From: Spirodela intermedia
Lineage: Eukaryota; Streptophyta; Magnoliopsida; Alismatales; Araceae
Length of the DNA stretch: 64,000 nucleotides
Assembly (NCBI GenBank): GCA_902729315.2
Contig: LR746272.1
Location: 6,759,827-6,823,826 of the forward strand
Reading direction: 5' to 3'
Shown here: positions 40,348-50,131 of the stretch, one piece after another
Layout: each line of letters begins with the position of its first letter
Position numbering within the stretch: the stretch's first letter is position 1
Program-made: the position numbers and the translations under genes
Notes under the pieces: generated by a model
What the model was told of the DNA's origin: nothing
What the model saw: only the letters and a program-made list of their open reading frames with translations
Database searches by the model: none

Positions 40348-42349
40348 TTATTGGGGGATTGATGGAGGGGGGCTGAGGTGGATGGCCAGGAGGGATGCGT
40401 AGGCCCCACCGGGCACTTGGAGGAGCTCCGCGTGGGTCCCCATCTCTACGACCTCCACGTTCCTCAGCACGGCGATGGCGTCGACCCCTCTCACGGTCGA
40501 CAGGCGGTGAACGACCACCACGGTGGTCCGCCGCGCCGCTGCCACGTCGAGCGCCGCCTGCAGGGCGCGCTCCGTCTCAGCGTCCAGCGCGGCGGAGGGC
40601 TCGTCGAGGAGGAGCACCCTGGGGTCCCGCAGCACCGCCCGGGCGATGGCGATCCTCTGCCTCTGGGCGCCGGAGAGCTGCATCCCCCTCGTCCCCCGCC
40701 GCCGTCGAGTACCCCACCGGGAGGCCGCAGATGAAGCCGTGCGCGTTGGCCACCGTCGCCGCCGCGGCCACCACCGCCTCCCCGCCCGCCGCGGCGGCGT
40801 CGGCGGCGCTGCCGTAGGCGATGTTGGCGTGGATGGTGTCGTTGAAGAGGGCGGGCTCCTGGCTGACCAGGGCCAGCTGCTGCCTGAGCCACGGGAGCCG
40901 CAGCTCCCGGGGTCCACCCCGTCGAGGAGGATGCGGCCCGCGGTGGGGTCGTAGAAGCGCTCCAGGAGAGCGAGCACCGTCGACTTGCCGCTCCCGCTCT
41001 CCCCCACCAGCGCAACCGTCTGCAACAGCCAGCCGGCAGGAAGAAGGAATAATTAACCAGGAAGAAGGCAGAAGGAAGGAGGAAGAAGGTGCTGGATTTG
41101 ATCTCAATGTGGACATGAAGAAGAAGAAGGAAGGAGGAAGAGAAGACGGACCTTCCCGGCGCGGATGCTCAGGCAGAGGTCCCTGAGGACGGGGACGTCG
41201 GGCCGGGTGGGATAGCTGAAGCTGACGTGTTGGAAGTCAACGTCTCCCCGAACGGCGGTGAGGGTCCGGCCGGCGGCAGCACCGGGGTCGATCTTGGACT
41301 CCCTGTCGAGGATAGCGAAGAGGGAGGCCACCGAGTCCCTGGCCTTGTTGGTGTCCGGGCCCACCGCGCTGGTTTGGGACACCCCGATCGCCGCCATGGC
41401 CAGCGCGAAGAAGACCTGCGCCAGAAAGCTCCGTCGTGAGTTAAGCTTCTGGAAATGGTTCTCCGGTGGCGCCCGCCCCCGATCTGCCCACCGCCCAGTT
41501 CTTCTCTGGCGTCACTCACTCTGAACACCTGCCCAAAGGTGGCCTTCCCGTCCTGCACGAAGCGAGCGCCGGCGTAGAAGATGAGGGCGTAGGCGCAGTA
41601 GAGCACCAGGGAGGAGAAGCCGAACCCTAGCCCGCTCGCCACGCCCTGTCGGAGGCTCTGCCTCGCTGGAGCCCTGCACCGGAGGTCGTAGGCCTCCATC
41701 ACCTTGTCCTCCGCGCAGAAGGCCGCCACCGTCCGGATGCCCCCCACGGCGTCGCTCGCCACCTGGGTCGACTCCTCGAACTTCACCTGCAACAATCGAA
41801 CTACCGAGGATTAGATCCCGAGGTTGAAGAAGACGACGATCGGGGGGAGGTGGACGACTGGTGGTTACTAACCTTTGCCTCTGTGCTGAATCCCGCGAGG
41901 ATCTTCATCTGGACGTACCCTTGCAGGCCGACCAGAGGAATCAGCGCAAGGATTATCAGGGCCAGCCTCCAGTTCGCCGCCATGGCGATCACCAGTCCCG
42001 CCGCCACCGTCGCCGAGTTCTGGACCACCAGGGCGAGGCTATCTCCGACGAGGCCCCGCACCGCCGCGGCATCAGCTGACAGCCTCGTTGCGATGGCTCC
42101 GCTGCAGATAACCCACCCCCGCCGCCTGCTAGTCATTGGGGGAGAAAAAGGAGGGGAGAGGGGGGAACGAGGAGGAGAGATTCCATGGCGAACCTGGAGT
42201 TGGAGGGATCGCCGAACCAGCTCATCTCCTGGTTGACAACTTTCTGGAACGACAGGGATCGAATGCGAATGACGAGTTTCCCGCCGGCCAACGCGAAGAG
42301 GTACTGCTTCAGTGGCACCGCCACCAGGGAGACGACACCCAGCAGGCAG

Positions 42350-42633
42350 TGTTGTGAACGGGGAGCCTTGCACGTCTTTTCGCGTAACGGCATAGGCCTT
42401 ACACGTCTCTAGGCACACCTGCCTAGAGCTGTAAGAGGGCTGTAAGAGGTTGCTTATTGCTTACGGTTATTCCTTTTCCCCCCTTTTTGCTCCCTTATTT
42501 AAAGAGGGCTGTAAGAGGTTTTGAATAGCGAGATAGTCTTCCTTGTTCCTCCTGCTGGGTTTTTCCTGTGACTCCGTGGTGATCTCGTCGGCGACGTCTT
42601 AACTGCCGTCGTCTCTCCGGCGAGTTTCTAACA
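42350..42633 (+). mobile_element. Solo copia LTR 1 inside the ABCB second membrane-domain exon
   Basis: Starts TGTTGTGAACGGG and ends GTTTCTAACA, flanked by the perfect 5-bp duplication ggcag (42345-42349 and 42634-42638). Removing the LTR and one ggcag restores the ABCB reading FWALMYCLLGVVSLVAVPL. Its 3' half matches the other two LTRs here closely (cttccttgttcctcctgctg, then gtgactccgtggtgatctcg, then the cttaactgccgtcgtctctc segment). Its middle is shorter and lacks the ACGT palindrome. Solo LTRs form by recombination between the two LTRs of an element. Confidence 0.93.
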
Positions 42634-44182
42634 GGCAGTACATCAGCGCCCAGAACCTCGACTGCCGCCGGAGCTCCGGCGGAGGCTCGAAGAAGATCCT
42701 GATGGTGCTGGAGAACAGCACCCCGAAGGCCGGGAACACCACCCCCTGGACGGCGGCGGCGGCGGCGCCTAGGAGGAGGACCGGGAGCTCCGGTTTGTTC
42801 AGGCGAGCCAGACGCTAGATCGGAACACTCCTCCGGGGGCTCACCTGGTCGTCGCCGCCGCCGTTACCTGGAAGAGAGACGACCGCCACCGGGAACCTCT
42901 GGCTGCTTCCTCCCATGGAGGAGGCTCTGCTCAGGGGGATTCTCTGGCTGCTTCTTCCCATGGAGGAGCATCTACTGAGCGGGAACCTCTGGCTGCCGGA
43001 GTCTCCGCTCGCAGGGCTGCCACCGTCATCCGCCTTCTCCGGCGGCTCGGCGTCCTGGAGGCGTATGAGCCGGGAGTATAGCCCCTCCGGATCCCGCACC
43101 AGCTCTGCGTGAGGACCTGCTCGGCCTCGGCGCAAATTCCGTCAGAAATCGCTCTGGAAATCGCAGAGACTGAGGAAACGGGGGCGGGAAGGGGCGTCTG
43201 CTCACCCTGCTCGACGATCCTTCCGTTCCGGAGGACGGCGATCACGTCGGCGCTGCGCACCGTGTGAAGGTGGTGGGCGGCGACGATGGTGGTCCGCCCA
43301 ACCATGACCCGGCTCAGAGCTTCCTGCACCAGGCGCTCCGACTCCCGCGTCCATGGCGCTAGTCGCCTCGTCGAGGAGCAGGATCCTAGGGCTCCTCAGG
43401 ATTGCCCGCGCTATCGCTATCCTCTGTTTCTGCCCGCCGGAGAGCTGCGCCCTGCGCTCGCCTACCATCGCGTCGATGCCCTGCAAGAGAGCGACGACCG
43501 GCAGATCAGAGTCGAAGGAAGAAGAAAGAAGGAAGAAGGAAGCAGGAAGCAGGAAGCAGGAAGAAGCAGGAAAAAGAAGTAGGAGGGAGAAGAACAAGAA
43601 GAAAGAAGAAAGAAGCAGGATGAAGAAAGGAGTTCGTTCTGCATGCCTCAGGAATCTTGTCGATGAAGCTGACGGCGTTGGCGAGCTCCACGGCAGCGCT
43701 GATCTCTTCGGCGGTGGCGTCGGGTCTGCCGTAGGCGACGTTCTCTCGGATGGTGGTAGAGAAGAGGACGGGCTCCTGGCTGACGAGGCTGATCCTCTCC
43801 CTGAGCCACCGCAGCCGGAGCTTCCTGATGTCGACGCCGTCGACGAGGACCTTCCCTTCCTGGGGGTCGTAGAACCGCGCCACCTGGCCGATGACCGTCG
43901 ACTTTCCGCCGCCGCTCGATCGTCCTGAACATCCTATGCGCCGCCGCCCTCCCCGCTGGGAAGGCGTTGACGCAGGGGGACACCTGGCCCAGCGAAGGCC
44001 CAGCGGTCATAATCGCGATGAGGACGTTGACGACCGTCCCGCCGTCGTACCCACCCCCGCCGGTGACGATCAACTTGCCGCCGTACCAGGTGCCCAGGCC
44101 GTAGTTGGAGTAGATCATCAGCAGGACGGCTCCGAGGCCCATGCTGGCGGCCAGCCCCTCCTGCACCGTCGATCTTGGAGAG

Positions 44183-45295
44183 GAGCGGCATGGTAAGATG
44201 CAATCCCTATCAAGTACCAATGACAACGCGTCTAAAACTGAGCAAGAGGAGCACGGAGCCGCTGGTGGATGCAACAGTATACAGAAGCATCGTGGGGAGT
44301 CTCAGGTACCTGGTCAATACTCGTCCAGACTTGGCATTTGCTATTGGCTATGTGAGTCATTTTCTGGAGGAGCCACGAAAGGATCACTTGGCCACTGTGA
44401 AGCAAATTCTCCACTATGTGACGGGAACTAAGAACTGGGGTCTTAGGTATGAAAAAAAGAAGGAAGAGCAGGTCCAGCTGACAGGGTTCAACGATAGTGA
44501 CTTCGCTGGTGATGTTGATGCTCGGAAGAGCACGACTAAAGTCATTTTCTTTTTGGCCAACAGCCCAATTACTTAGCAGTCGATGAAACAGAAGGTGGTG
44601 ACTCAGTCTAGCTGCGAGGCAGAGTACATTGCGGCCGCCAATGCTGCCTGCCAAGGTGTGTGGCTCACTCGGGTGCTAGTAGAGGTGCATAGTTCAGCAC
44701 CAAGTGTGCCGAAGCTGAGGGTGGACAACAAGTCTGTCATTGCGTTGATCAAGAACCCAGTTCTTCATGAACATAGTAAGCACATTGAAGTGAAGTATCA
44801 TCTTGTCCGAGAATCTGCAGAAAAAGGCCAGATTAACGTGGAGTTCATCAGGAGTGAAGAACAGTTAAGAGACATTTTGACGAAGCCACTCGGAAAAATC
44901 AAGTTCCATGAGTTTCGTGTCAAAATTGGCTTCGTTGATGTTCATGGTGAGCACATCAAGGCTCAAGAGGAGATTGTGAATGAGAGCCTTGCACGTGGCC
45001 CCCCATGTTTGCATAACGGCATAGTGCGGTTATGTGAGAAGGCGTTGACGTGAACACGTCAACGAACAAAGCGATAATGCGGAATTTTCTGCATGATGCG
45101 CGTTATTAGCTAGTTAGTTATTTCTTACGGTTATTTCTTTTTCCTTTGTTTTCTTATTTAAATAGGACTGTAAGAGTTTTCGATAATGAGAGAGATAGTC
45201 TTCCTTGTTCCTCCTGCTGGGTTTTTCTTGTGACTCCGTGGTGATCTCGCCGGCGACGTCTTAACTGCCGTCGTCTCTCCGGCGAGTTCCTGACA
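44183..45295 (+). mobile_element. 5'-truncated Ty1/copia element (end of RT, RNase H, 3' LTR)
   Basis: The frame starting near 44190 reads CNPYQVPMTTRLKLSK, VYRSIVGSLRYLVNTRPDLA and HLATVKQILHYVTGT, then the RNase H core LTGFNDSDFAGD, SPIT, stop, QSMKQKV, SSCEAEYIAAANAACQGVWL, LRVDNKSVIALIKNPV, HSKHIEVKYH and EEQLRDILTKPLG. This is the classic C-terminus of a copia polyprotein. TAG at 44574-44576 replaces the usual Trp codon of ITWQSMKQK, so the copy is dead. A purine tract (aagaggag) precedes the LTR. There is no 5' LTR, gag, protease or integrase. It lies opposite to the ABCB gene, between ABCB exon 3's first bases and the late TMD1 exon. Confidence 0.93.
44972..45295 (+). repeat. 3' LTR of the truncated copia element
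   Basis: About 324 bp, from attgtgaatgagagcc (first bases decayed from TGTTGTGAACGGGAGCC) to ttcctgaca. It contains a G-box (gCACGTGgc near 44990) and the inverted repeat gttgacgtg-aa-cacgtcaac (45044-45063). A TATA-like cttatttaaatagg at about 45153 precedes the ctgtaagag segment. It is the same family as the two solo LTRs in this gene. Confidence 0.85.
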
Positions 45296-45835
45296 AGACC
45301 TCTGCATTCGAGAAAAAATAAATAAATAATGGACGGCAGTTAGATCTCGCCGGCGCTTAAGAGGGAGGCGAGGGGGTGGGTTCTCTTCACTCACGGAGGA
45401 ACGCAGCAACGCCGGCCGCAACGGCTACGTAGACGAACTTCAAGACTATCGGGAAATGGTTCGAGAAATCGATCAAATAATTCAGCCCCCTGGGTCAACC
45501 ACCGCCGCCGAAGAGAATGAGCTGACCTCTGCGGCCAACCCCAGCCTGTTGACTTCTCTAACATCATCGCGACAAGAGGGTTTCTCTTACGATGAGAACA
45601 CGCTGACTGAAACGGCTGGGATATTTGAAAAGTCAACTTCCCAGAGGTTCCCGGTTCCTTTCTGGAAGTGGACACGAGGAGGAGGAAACCCATGCATAAA
45701 GGAGAAGCGGTGGATGTACCTCGGAGACTTGGTGGAGAACGTCGCCGGCGCCGGAAGAGGAGCCGAATGCGTTGATGAGATGCCCGAAGAAGAGCGTCGT
45801 CAGCGGCAACGCCACGCCGTTACCCACGGCGGCGG

Positions 45836-46150
45836 TGTCAGGAACTCGCCGGAGAGACGACGGCAGTTAAGACGTCGCCGGCGAGATCACCTTACGAGTC
45901 ACAGGAAAAACAGCAGGAGGAACAAGAAAAACTTTCTCACTCTTGAAAACCTCTTACAGCCCTCTTTAAATAAGAAAACAAAGGAGAAAGAAATAACCGT
46001 AAGAAATAACTAACTGGCTAGTAACGCGCATCATGCAGAAAATTCCGCATTACCGCTTTGTGCGTTGACGTGTTCACGTCAACGCACTTCTCGCATAACC
46101 GCACTATGCCGTTATGCGAGGGGCCACGTGCAAGGCTCCCGTTCACAACA
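45836..46150 (-). mobile_element. Solo copia LTR 2 inside ABCB exon 1
   Basis: Read on the minus strand it runs TGTTGTGAACGGGAGCC to GAGTTCCTGACA, 315 bp, flanked by the perfect 5-bp duplication ggcgg (45831-45835 and 46151-46155). Removing it with one duplication restores the exon 1 reading DVALMTVGAAAAVGNGVALP. It contains the palindrome gtgcgttgacgtg-tt-cacgtcaacgcac (46060-46087) and a second inverted repeat ctcgcataac...gttatgcgag (46090-46120). Confidence 0.93.
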
Positions 46151-46249
46151 GGCGGCGGCGCCGACGGTCATGAGGGCGACGTCGAGAGCGTCCGCGAAGG
46201 CGAATAACCTGCAGAAGGGCACCATGTCTGCCGCGTCCTTTCTCGCCAT

Positions 46250-46763
46250 AACTAGAGAGCTTGAGAAGAACTCGAAGAGCGTTCAACGATGGCCCTCTTG
46301 CAGTTCTTCCCTCTGTGCAGGCGTGAAGAAGTAGATCATCTTTCTGTTGAGTCCTTTCTTCAGAGAAAACCAGTGAGATGAACAGGATGGAGAGCCAGTG
46401 CAGAGAGGAAGAAATGGCAACAGATCGGATAGGGTTATCAGGAATGGAAAGAGCGAGAGGCTTGGGGAAGGGAAACCATAGATAATCGCCATTAATGTCA
46501 GAAGAGACAGAGGTTGGTTTCTGACTTTTTTTGGAGTTTTCCCGCCTCTCTCTCTCTCTCTTTCTCTCTCTTGAAATCCCCCTACGAGGTGGAACCAGCG
46601 ATGACTTGACGGCGGGGAAATCCTCGCGCTACGAACTCCATTCAATCACCGACAGCATCGCAGGAATAAGCAGTAGAGCGAGGTTAGAAAAGAGGGATCG
46701 AGATTCAGAGCACGACTCAAACCCTTCCTTCCCCCTCTCCCCCTCTCCCCCTCTCTCTCTCTC

Positions 46764-46817
<54 letters not shown>

Positions 46818-46824
46818 CAGGAGC
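46250..46824. other. ABCB pseudogene 5' flank with CT microsatellites
   Basis: CT-rich runs at about 46541-46571 and 46745-46815. No gene is seen; it is probably the old promoter and leader of the ABCB gene. Confidence 0.5.
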
Positions 46825-47330
46825 CTCATCCAGAACGACGGATCAAGCAATCTAAATCGAGCTTTGAACTCTTCGGAAGCGTCGGAGTTGAACTGCGACT
46901 CGATCTCAGAAACGCATTGCCGGCGGAGAAATCGAGAGGAGAGGAGGAGATCATCGGCCGCGGGAAAGTTACTTGGTTTTATCATTAACAAGCTGATTTA
47001 GAGAAATACAACCGCGGTGTTCTTCTCCGGCGGCGAGCTTCAATCCCCGGCGGCCGGCGACGGGGCCTGTCGGAGGTGTCTAATCCAGAACGAAGGATGA
47101 AGCAATCTAAATCGGACTGTCAACTCTTTTGAAGCTTCGGAGTTGGACTCCAACTCTACTCTGGAAACAGATCGCCGGCGGGGAAATCGAGAGAAGACGA
47201 GGAGATCATCGAGCGCGGGAAGCTTACCTGGTTCTATCATTAACAAGCTGATTTACAGAAATGCAACCGCGGCATTCTTCTCCAACGACGAGCTTCAGTC
47301 AACGGCGACTGTCGACGGGACCTGCACAAA
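46825..47330. repeat. Tandem duplication, two copies of about 255 bp
   Basis: The word ccagaacga begins at 46830 and 47085. Both copies continue through agcaatctaaatcg, a gcgtcggagttg / gcttcggagttg block, cgccggcgg, gaaatcgagag, gaggagatcatcg, a cgcgggaa block, tatcattaacaagctgattta, gagaaat / cagaaat and gcgagctt / acgagctt. Both have a parallel minus-strand open frame (LMIxPxxxPAxDDLLxxSRF...), with mostly conservative differences. No protein family is recognised. Confidence 0.8.
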
Positions 47331-49192
47331 CACAGCGATAGAGAGAGAGAGGTGGGGCTCCGGCTGAGGAAGTTGGGGTGGTGGGGCTTGTGGGCCCATA
47401 TGCATTTAAAGGTCGGCCAAAGCTGTGGGATAGGGCTGGGCTGTGGGACCCAATGCATTTAAAGGTGGGCAAAGATCTTGGCTGGGCCCCACAACCGAAC
47501 CCAGATCAACATAGCTAGAAGCTCCACGTTGTTCGGAGCCGTTTGTGGGCCCCGCATCTGATGACTTGGAGATCTTGTTTTGACTCTCCATGTCTGTGGA
47601 CACCGCGTCGCGCGGGGGCACGTATTGATGCGGGCCCCACGGCGTGAGAAGCGATTTTTCATGTAATTTCACTGGTATAAAATATCAACATCCAAATAGC
47701 AAATTACCGAAATTAACTCTGCCCACAACTTCGTCGTGTATCATGACGTCATCCTTTCAAAACAAGAGCCATCTGAGTAGAGAACGTCTCACACATAGAA
47801 AGATTATTAAAATAATTAGCATCTAGATTGTGTGGGAACTTTTGATGTGAAATAGTAGGGCCCCCAGAAAATGCAACCTTAGGTGTCAGGGCCAAGCGAA
47901 TAACATAAGAAATAGCTTGATGGAGTTGCTTAGGCGGGCCCCCAAGGATCACAACATGTTTTTCTATTAGAAGAGCCAGTACCTAGTTCATAATTTTAAC
48001 GAGTCACCTACATAGAAAAGGTCATTTTAGTCATAAATATAATTATTTTATTCTCTCTCCTCCAATATTAAGGAACCATTAATTTATTTACTTTGATTTA
48101 AATATTTTTATCCTGTTCCATATGCACTCAAGGTATGATCTTGATCCCTAACTTTTTCCACGTTAGCTTTCAATTGATCTAGTACGAAAATTAATAATAA
48201 TAATTAATCATGGTTTGCGTTGACAATTGTGGTGCAAGTCAACCTAAAGCTAATGTTATCATGTTTATACTTGCCCATTATCTTAAATCACACCCATCTA
48301 TCATGCATTTGACATTAGTGCAAGTCAAGGAAGAGTTGACTCACTTAAGTCAACCCATTGACGGCTTGGGTCAATTTCCTTTTTTAAGTGAGTTTTATTT
48401 CTAAAACATTTTCTTCGTCCTTATCTCATTCTCTTCTTTTTTTTTGGGTGACGATTCTATATGTTCATTTATATATGATAAACATAAATCAAATAATAAG
48501 CAAATTTATGTGAATAAGTTAGTATAATAATATAAATAATTATGATCAAATTCTATTTTTTTATTTTATTGTCATTATTATGCAATGTGTGAGGTAGTTA
48601 TTTAGCATCTCATTCACTTTCTCTATCTGTCTATCTATTTTGTAGATGAAAGGTGGTGGAAAAATTAAGTTCAATGTCAAAGAGGGTGAAGAGGGTTGAC
48701 ATCATCAAAACACATAAACCAACATGGCACATTATCAATTAATAAACCTATGAGATAGCTTAGATTTTTTTTGAGTGGGGGCTGATGTTATGATGATATG
48801 AGGGATGAATGGGTCTACACCCTTCTCATCCTTTAGACGTCTCAATCAATTCACCCCCTTCTCAGCCTTTATTTATGATACCATAGGACATGTGGTGGAT
48901 ATATGATTCTTGATTGATGTTATGATGCTCCCAGGCTTTGGTGAGAGGATTTACCTTATGAGCTGTGGCTGATGTTGTGATGCTATGGGGCAAAGTATAT
49001 GATTCATGATTGTGCCAAGAGACAATTTATGTGGTTAGAGTGAAGCTATTTATGATCCAGAGTAGATGTCATGATGCTATGATATTATGGGTGATGAATG
49101 GACCGTTGGGAGTCCTTGGTTTTCTCCTTCCCAAACCCCGGTTTTATTCGATTCCCCTGTTTGCGCTCCGTTGAGGTGTCGCCCGCGCTGCC
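47331..49192. other. Intergenic region with short direct repeats
   Basis: A near-duplicate of atgcatttaaaggt...gggc lies at about 47401-47470. Several ttatgatgctatg-like words recur between 48785 and 49095. No coding region is supported until the PMD-type gene. Confidence 0.5.
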
Positions 49193-50131
49193 ATGGAGGA
49201 CGAAACCCTCGCTCTCGATGGGTTCCCCGTCGCCGCCCAGGACGAGGCGGCGGCGGCGGCGGCGGCGGCGGAGCAGCAGCAGGAGGAGGGCGAGATCGAG
49301 AAGCTGAGATCGGAGCGCTTCCACCTCCGCAGTGACCTCGACGCGGCCGTCGCCCAGGCGGACATGCTCCGCGCGGCCGTGGAGGAGCTCCGGGGGACGA
49401 AGGTCTCGCTGGGGGCGAAGGTGGAGGATCTGGAGGGGAAGATATCGGCCATGGAGGCGGAGAAGGAGGAGGAGGCCGCGAGGGTGGCGGCGGAACGGCG
49501 GATGCTGGAGGTTGTCGCGGCGCGGGCGGCGGAGCTGGAAGGGGACGTCTCGCGGCTGCAGCACGATCTTGTCACGGCGATGTCGGGGGGTGAGGAGGCG
49601 GCTTCGGAGGCAAAGCTGTTGAAAGACACGGTGGAGAAGTTGCAGGGAGTGGCGATTCAGTCGGAGGCGAGGATCACGGAGGCCGAGAAGTCCGGGGACG
49701 AGCTGAAGATTTCCATAGAACGATTGAAGGGTGAGAAGGATGCGTTGGAGATGGAGAAAGTCAAGGCAGAGGCAAAGATTCTGGTGTTTGAAGGGAAGGT
49801 GAAATCCTTTCAGAATGAGACGGAGAGGGTCTCAAGTGAGAGGGAAAGTGAGCTGCATAGGATGAAGGTTGCGATCTCGGAGTTAGAGGAGAAGGCGGGG
49901 TTTTACGAATTGAAACTGTTGAAGTTGCGCGAGCTGGAGAATGGGGACGAGGATGACGATGCCGATGGCGCTGTGCATACGTTGGCCAAGGGACCTGAGG
50001 CATCTCATACAAACTTTCCATGGAAGATTTTGGTGGGATCAACAGCGACTATTGCAGGTGTGACCGTTGTGACGTTTTTTGTGCACTATGCGAGGAAAAG
50101 GTGGGGATTTTGTGCCATGGGGATGTTTTGA
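49193..50131 (+). CDS. Peroxisomal and mitochondrial division factor (PMD1/PMD2-like), tail-anchored coiled-coil protein
   Basis: Single-exon gene, 312 aa. After a short acidic and poly-Ala N-terminus (residues 1-35) there is an almost uninterrupted coiled coil to about residue 250 (EKLRSERFHLRSDLDAAV, KVEDLEGKISAMEAEKEEE, ISIERLKGEKDALEMEKVK, KVAISELEEKAGFYELKLLK). An acidic spacer follows (GDEDDDADG), then one C-terminal hydrophobic helix at about residues 278-298 (ILVGSTATIAGVTVVTFFVH) and a basic tail (YARKRW). Coiled coil plus C-terminal anchor and this length match the plant PMD factors. These sit on peroxisome and mitochondrial outer membranes and promote fission independently of the dynamin/FIS1 machinery. 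GC content drops strongly from 5' to 3' in the frame, as in many monocot genes. Homology is judged by architecture and tail, so another tail-anchored coiled-coil family is possible. Confidence 0.75.
   Translation: MEDETLALDGFPVAAQDEAAAAAAAAEQQQEEGEIEKLRSERFHLRSDLDAAVAQADMLRAAVEELRGTKVSLGAKVEDLEGKISAMEAEKEEEAARVAAERRMLEVVAARAAELEGDVSRLQHDLVTAMSGGEEAASEAKLLKDTVEKLQGVAIQSEARITEAEKSGDELKISIERLKGEKDALEMEKVKAEAKILVFEGKVKSFQNETERVSSERESELHRMKVAISELEEKAGFYELKLLKLRELENGDEDDDADGAVHTLAKGPEASHTNFPWKILVGSTATIAGVTVVTFFVHYARKRWGFCAMGMF

Larger units (their letters stand above)
40348..46249 (-). pseudogene. ABCB/P-glycoprotein-type transporter pseudogene, interrupted by copia LTRs
   Basis: Remains of a full-size TMD-NBD-TMD-NBD ABC exporter. 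Segments: 46249-46151 and 45835-45720 (MARKDAADM start, FAFADALDVALM, LPLTTLFFGHLINAF); 45445-45395 (LKFVYVAVAAGVAAFL); a gap filled by copia; 44178-43647 (VQEGLAASMGLGAVLLMIYS to VSFIDKIPE); 43480-43206 ([32 protein letters not shown]); 43116-42634 (linker, then LNKPELPVLLLG); 42349-42194; 42101-41873; 41786-41520; 41415-41152; 41019-40348 (GESGSGKSTVLALLERFYDP, signature LSGAQRQR). Breaks: TMD1 exons missing; deletion joining FRTIER to GKSTVI near 43910; +1 G near 43350; TAG at about 42815-42817; -1 near 40910; +1 G in a G run near 40685; two solo LTRs in exons; a GC donor at 43646. The gene cannot make a transporter. Family assignment is certain; the original subfamily member is not. Confidence 0.92.

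Noticed and set aside
43481-43646. Apparent direct-repeat array (gaagcaggaa/gaaga words)
   Set aside because: Irregular purine-rich intron sequence without equal spacers; not a CRISPR array or a defined satellite.
49332-49629. Arg/Trp-rich and Ser-rich frames overlapping the PMD-like gene
   Set aside because: Shadows of the GC-rich coding exon in other frames.
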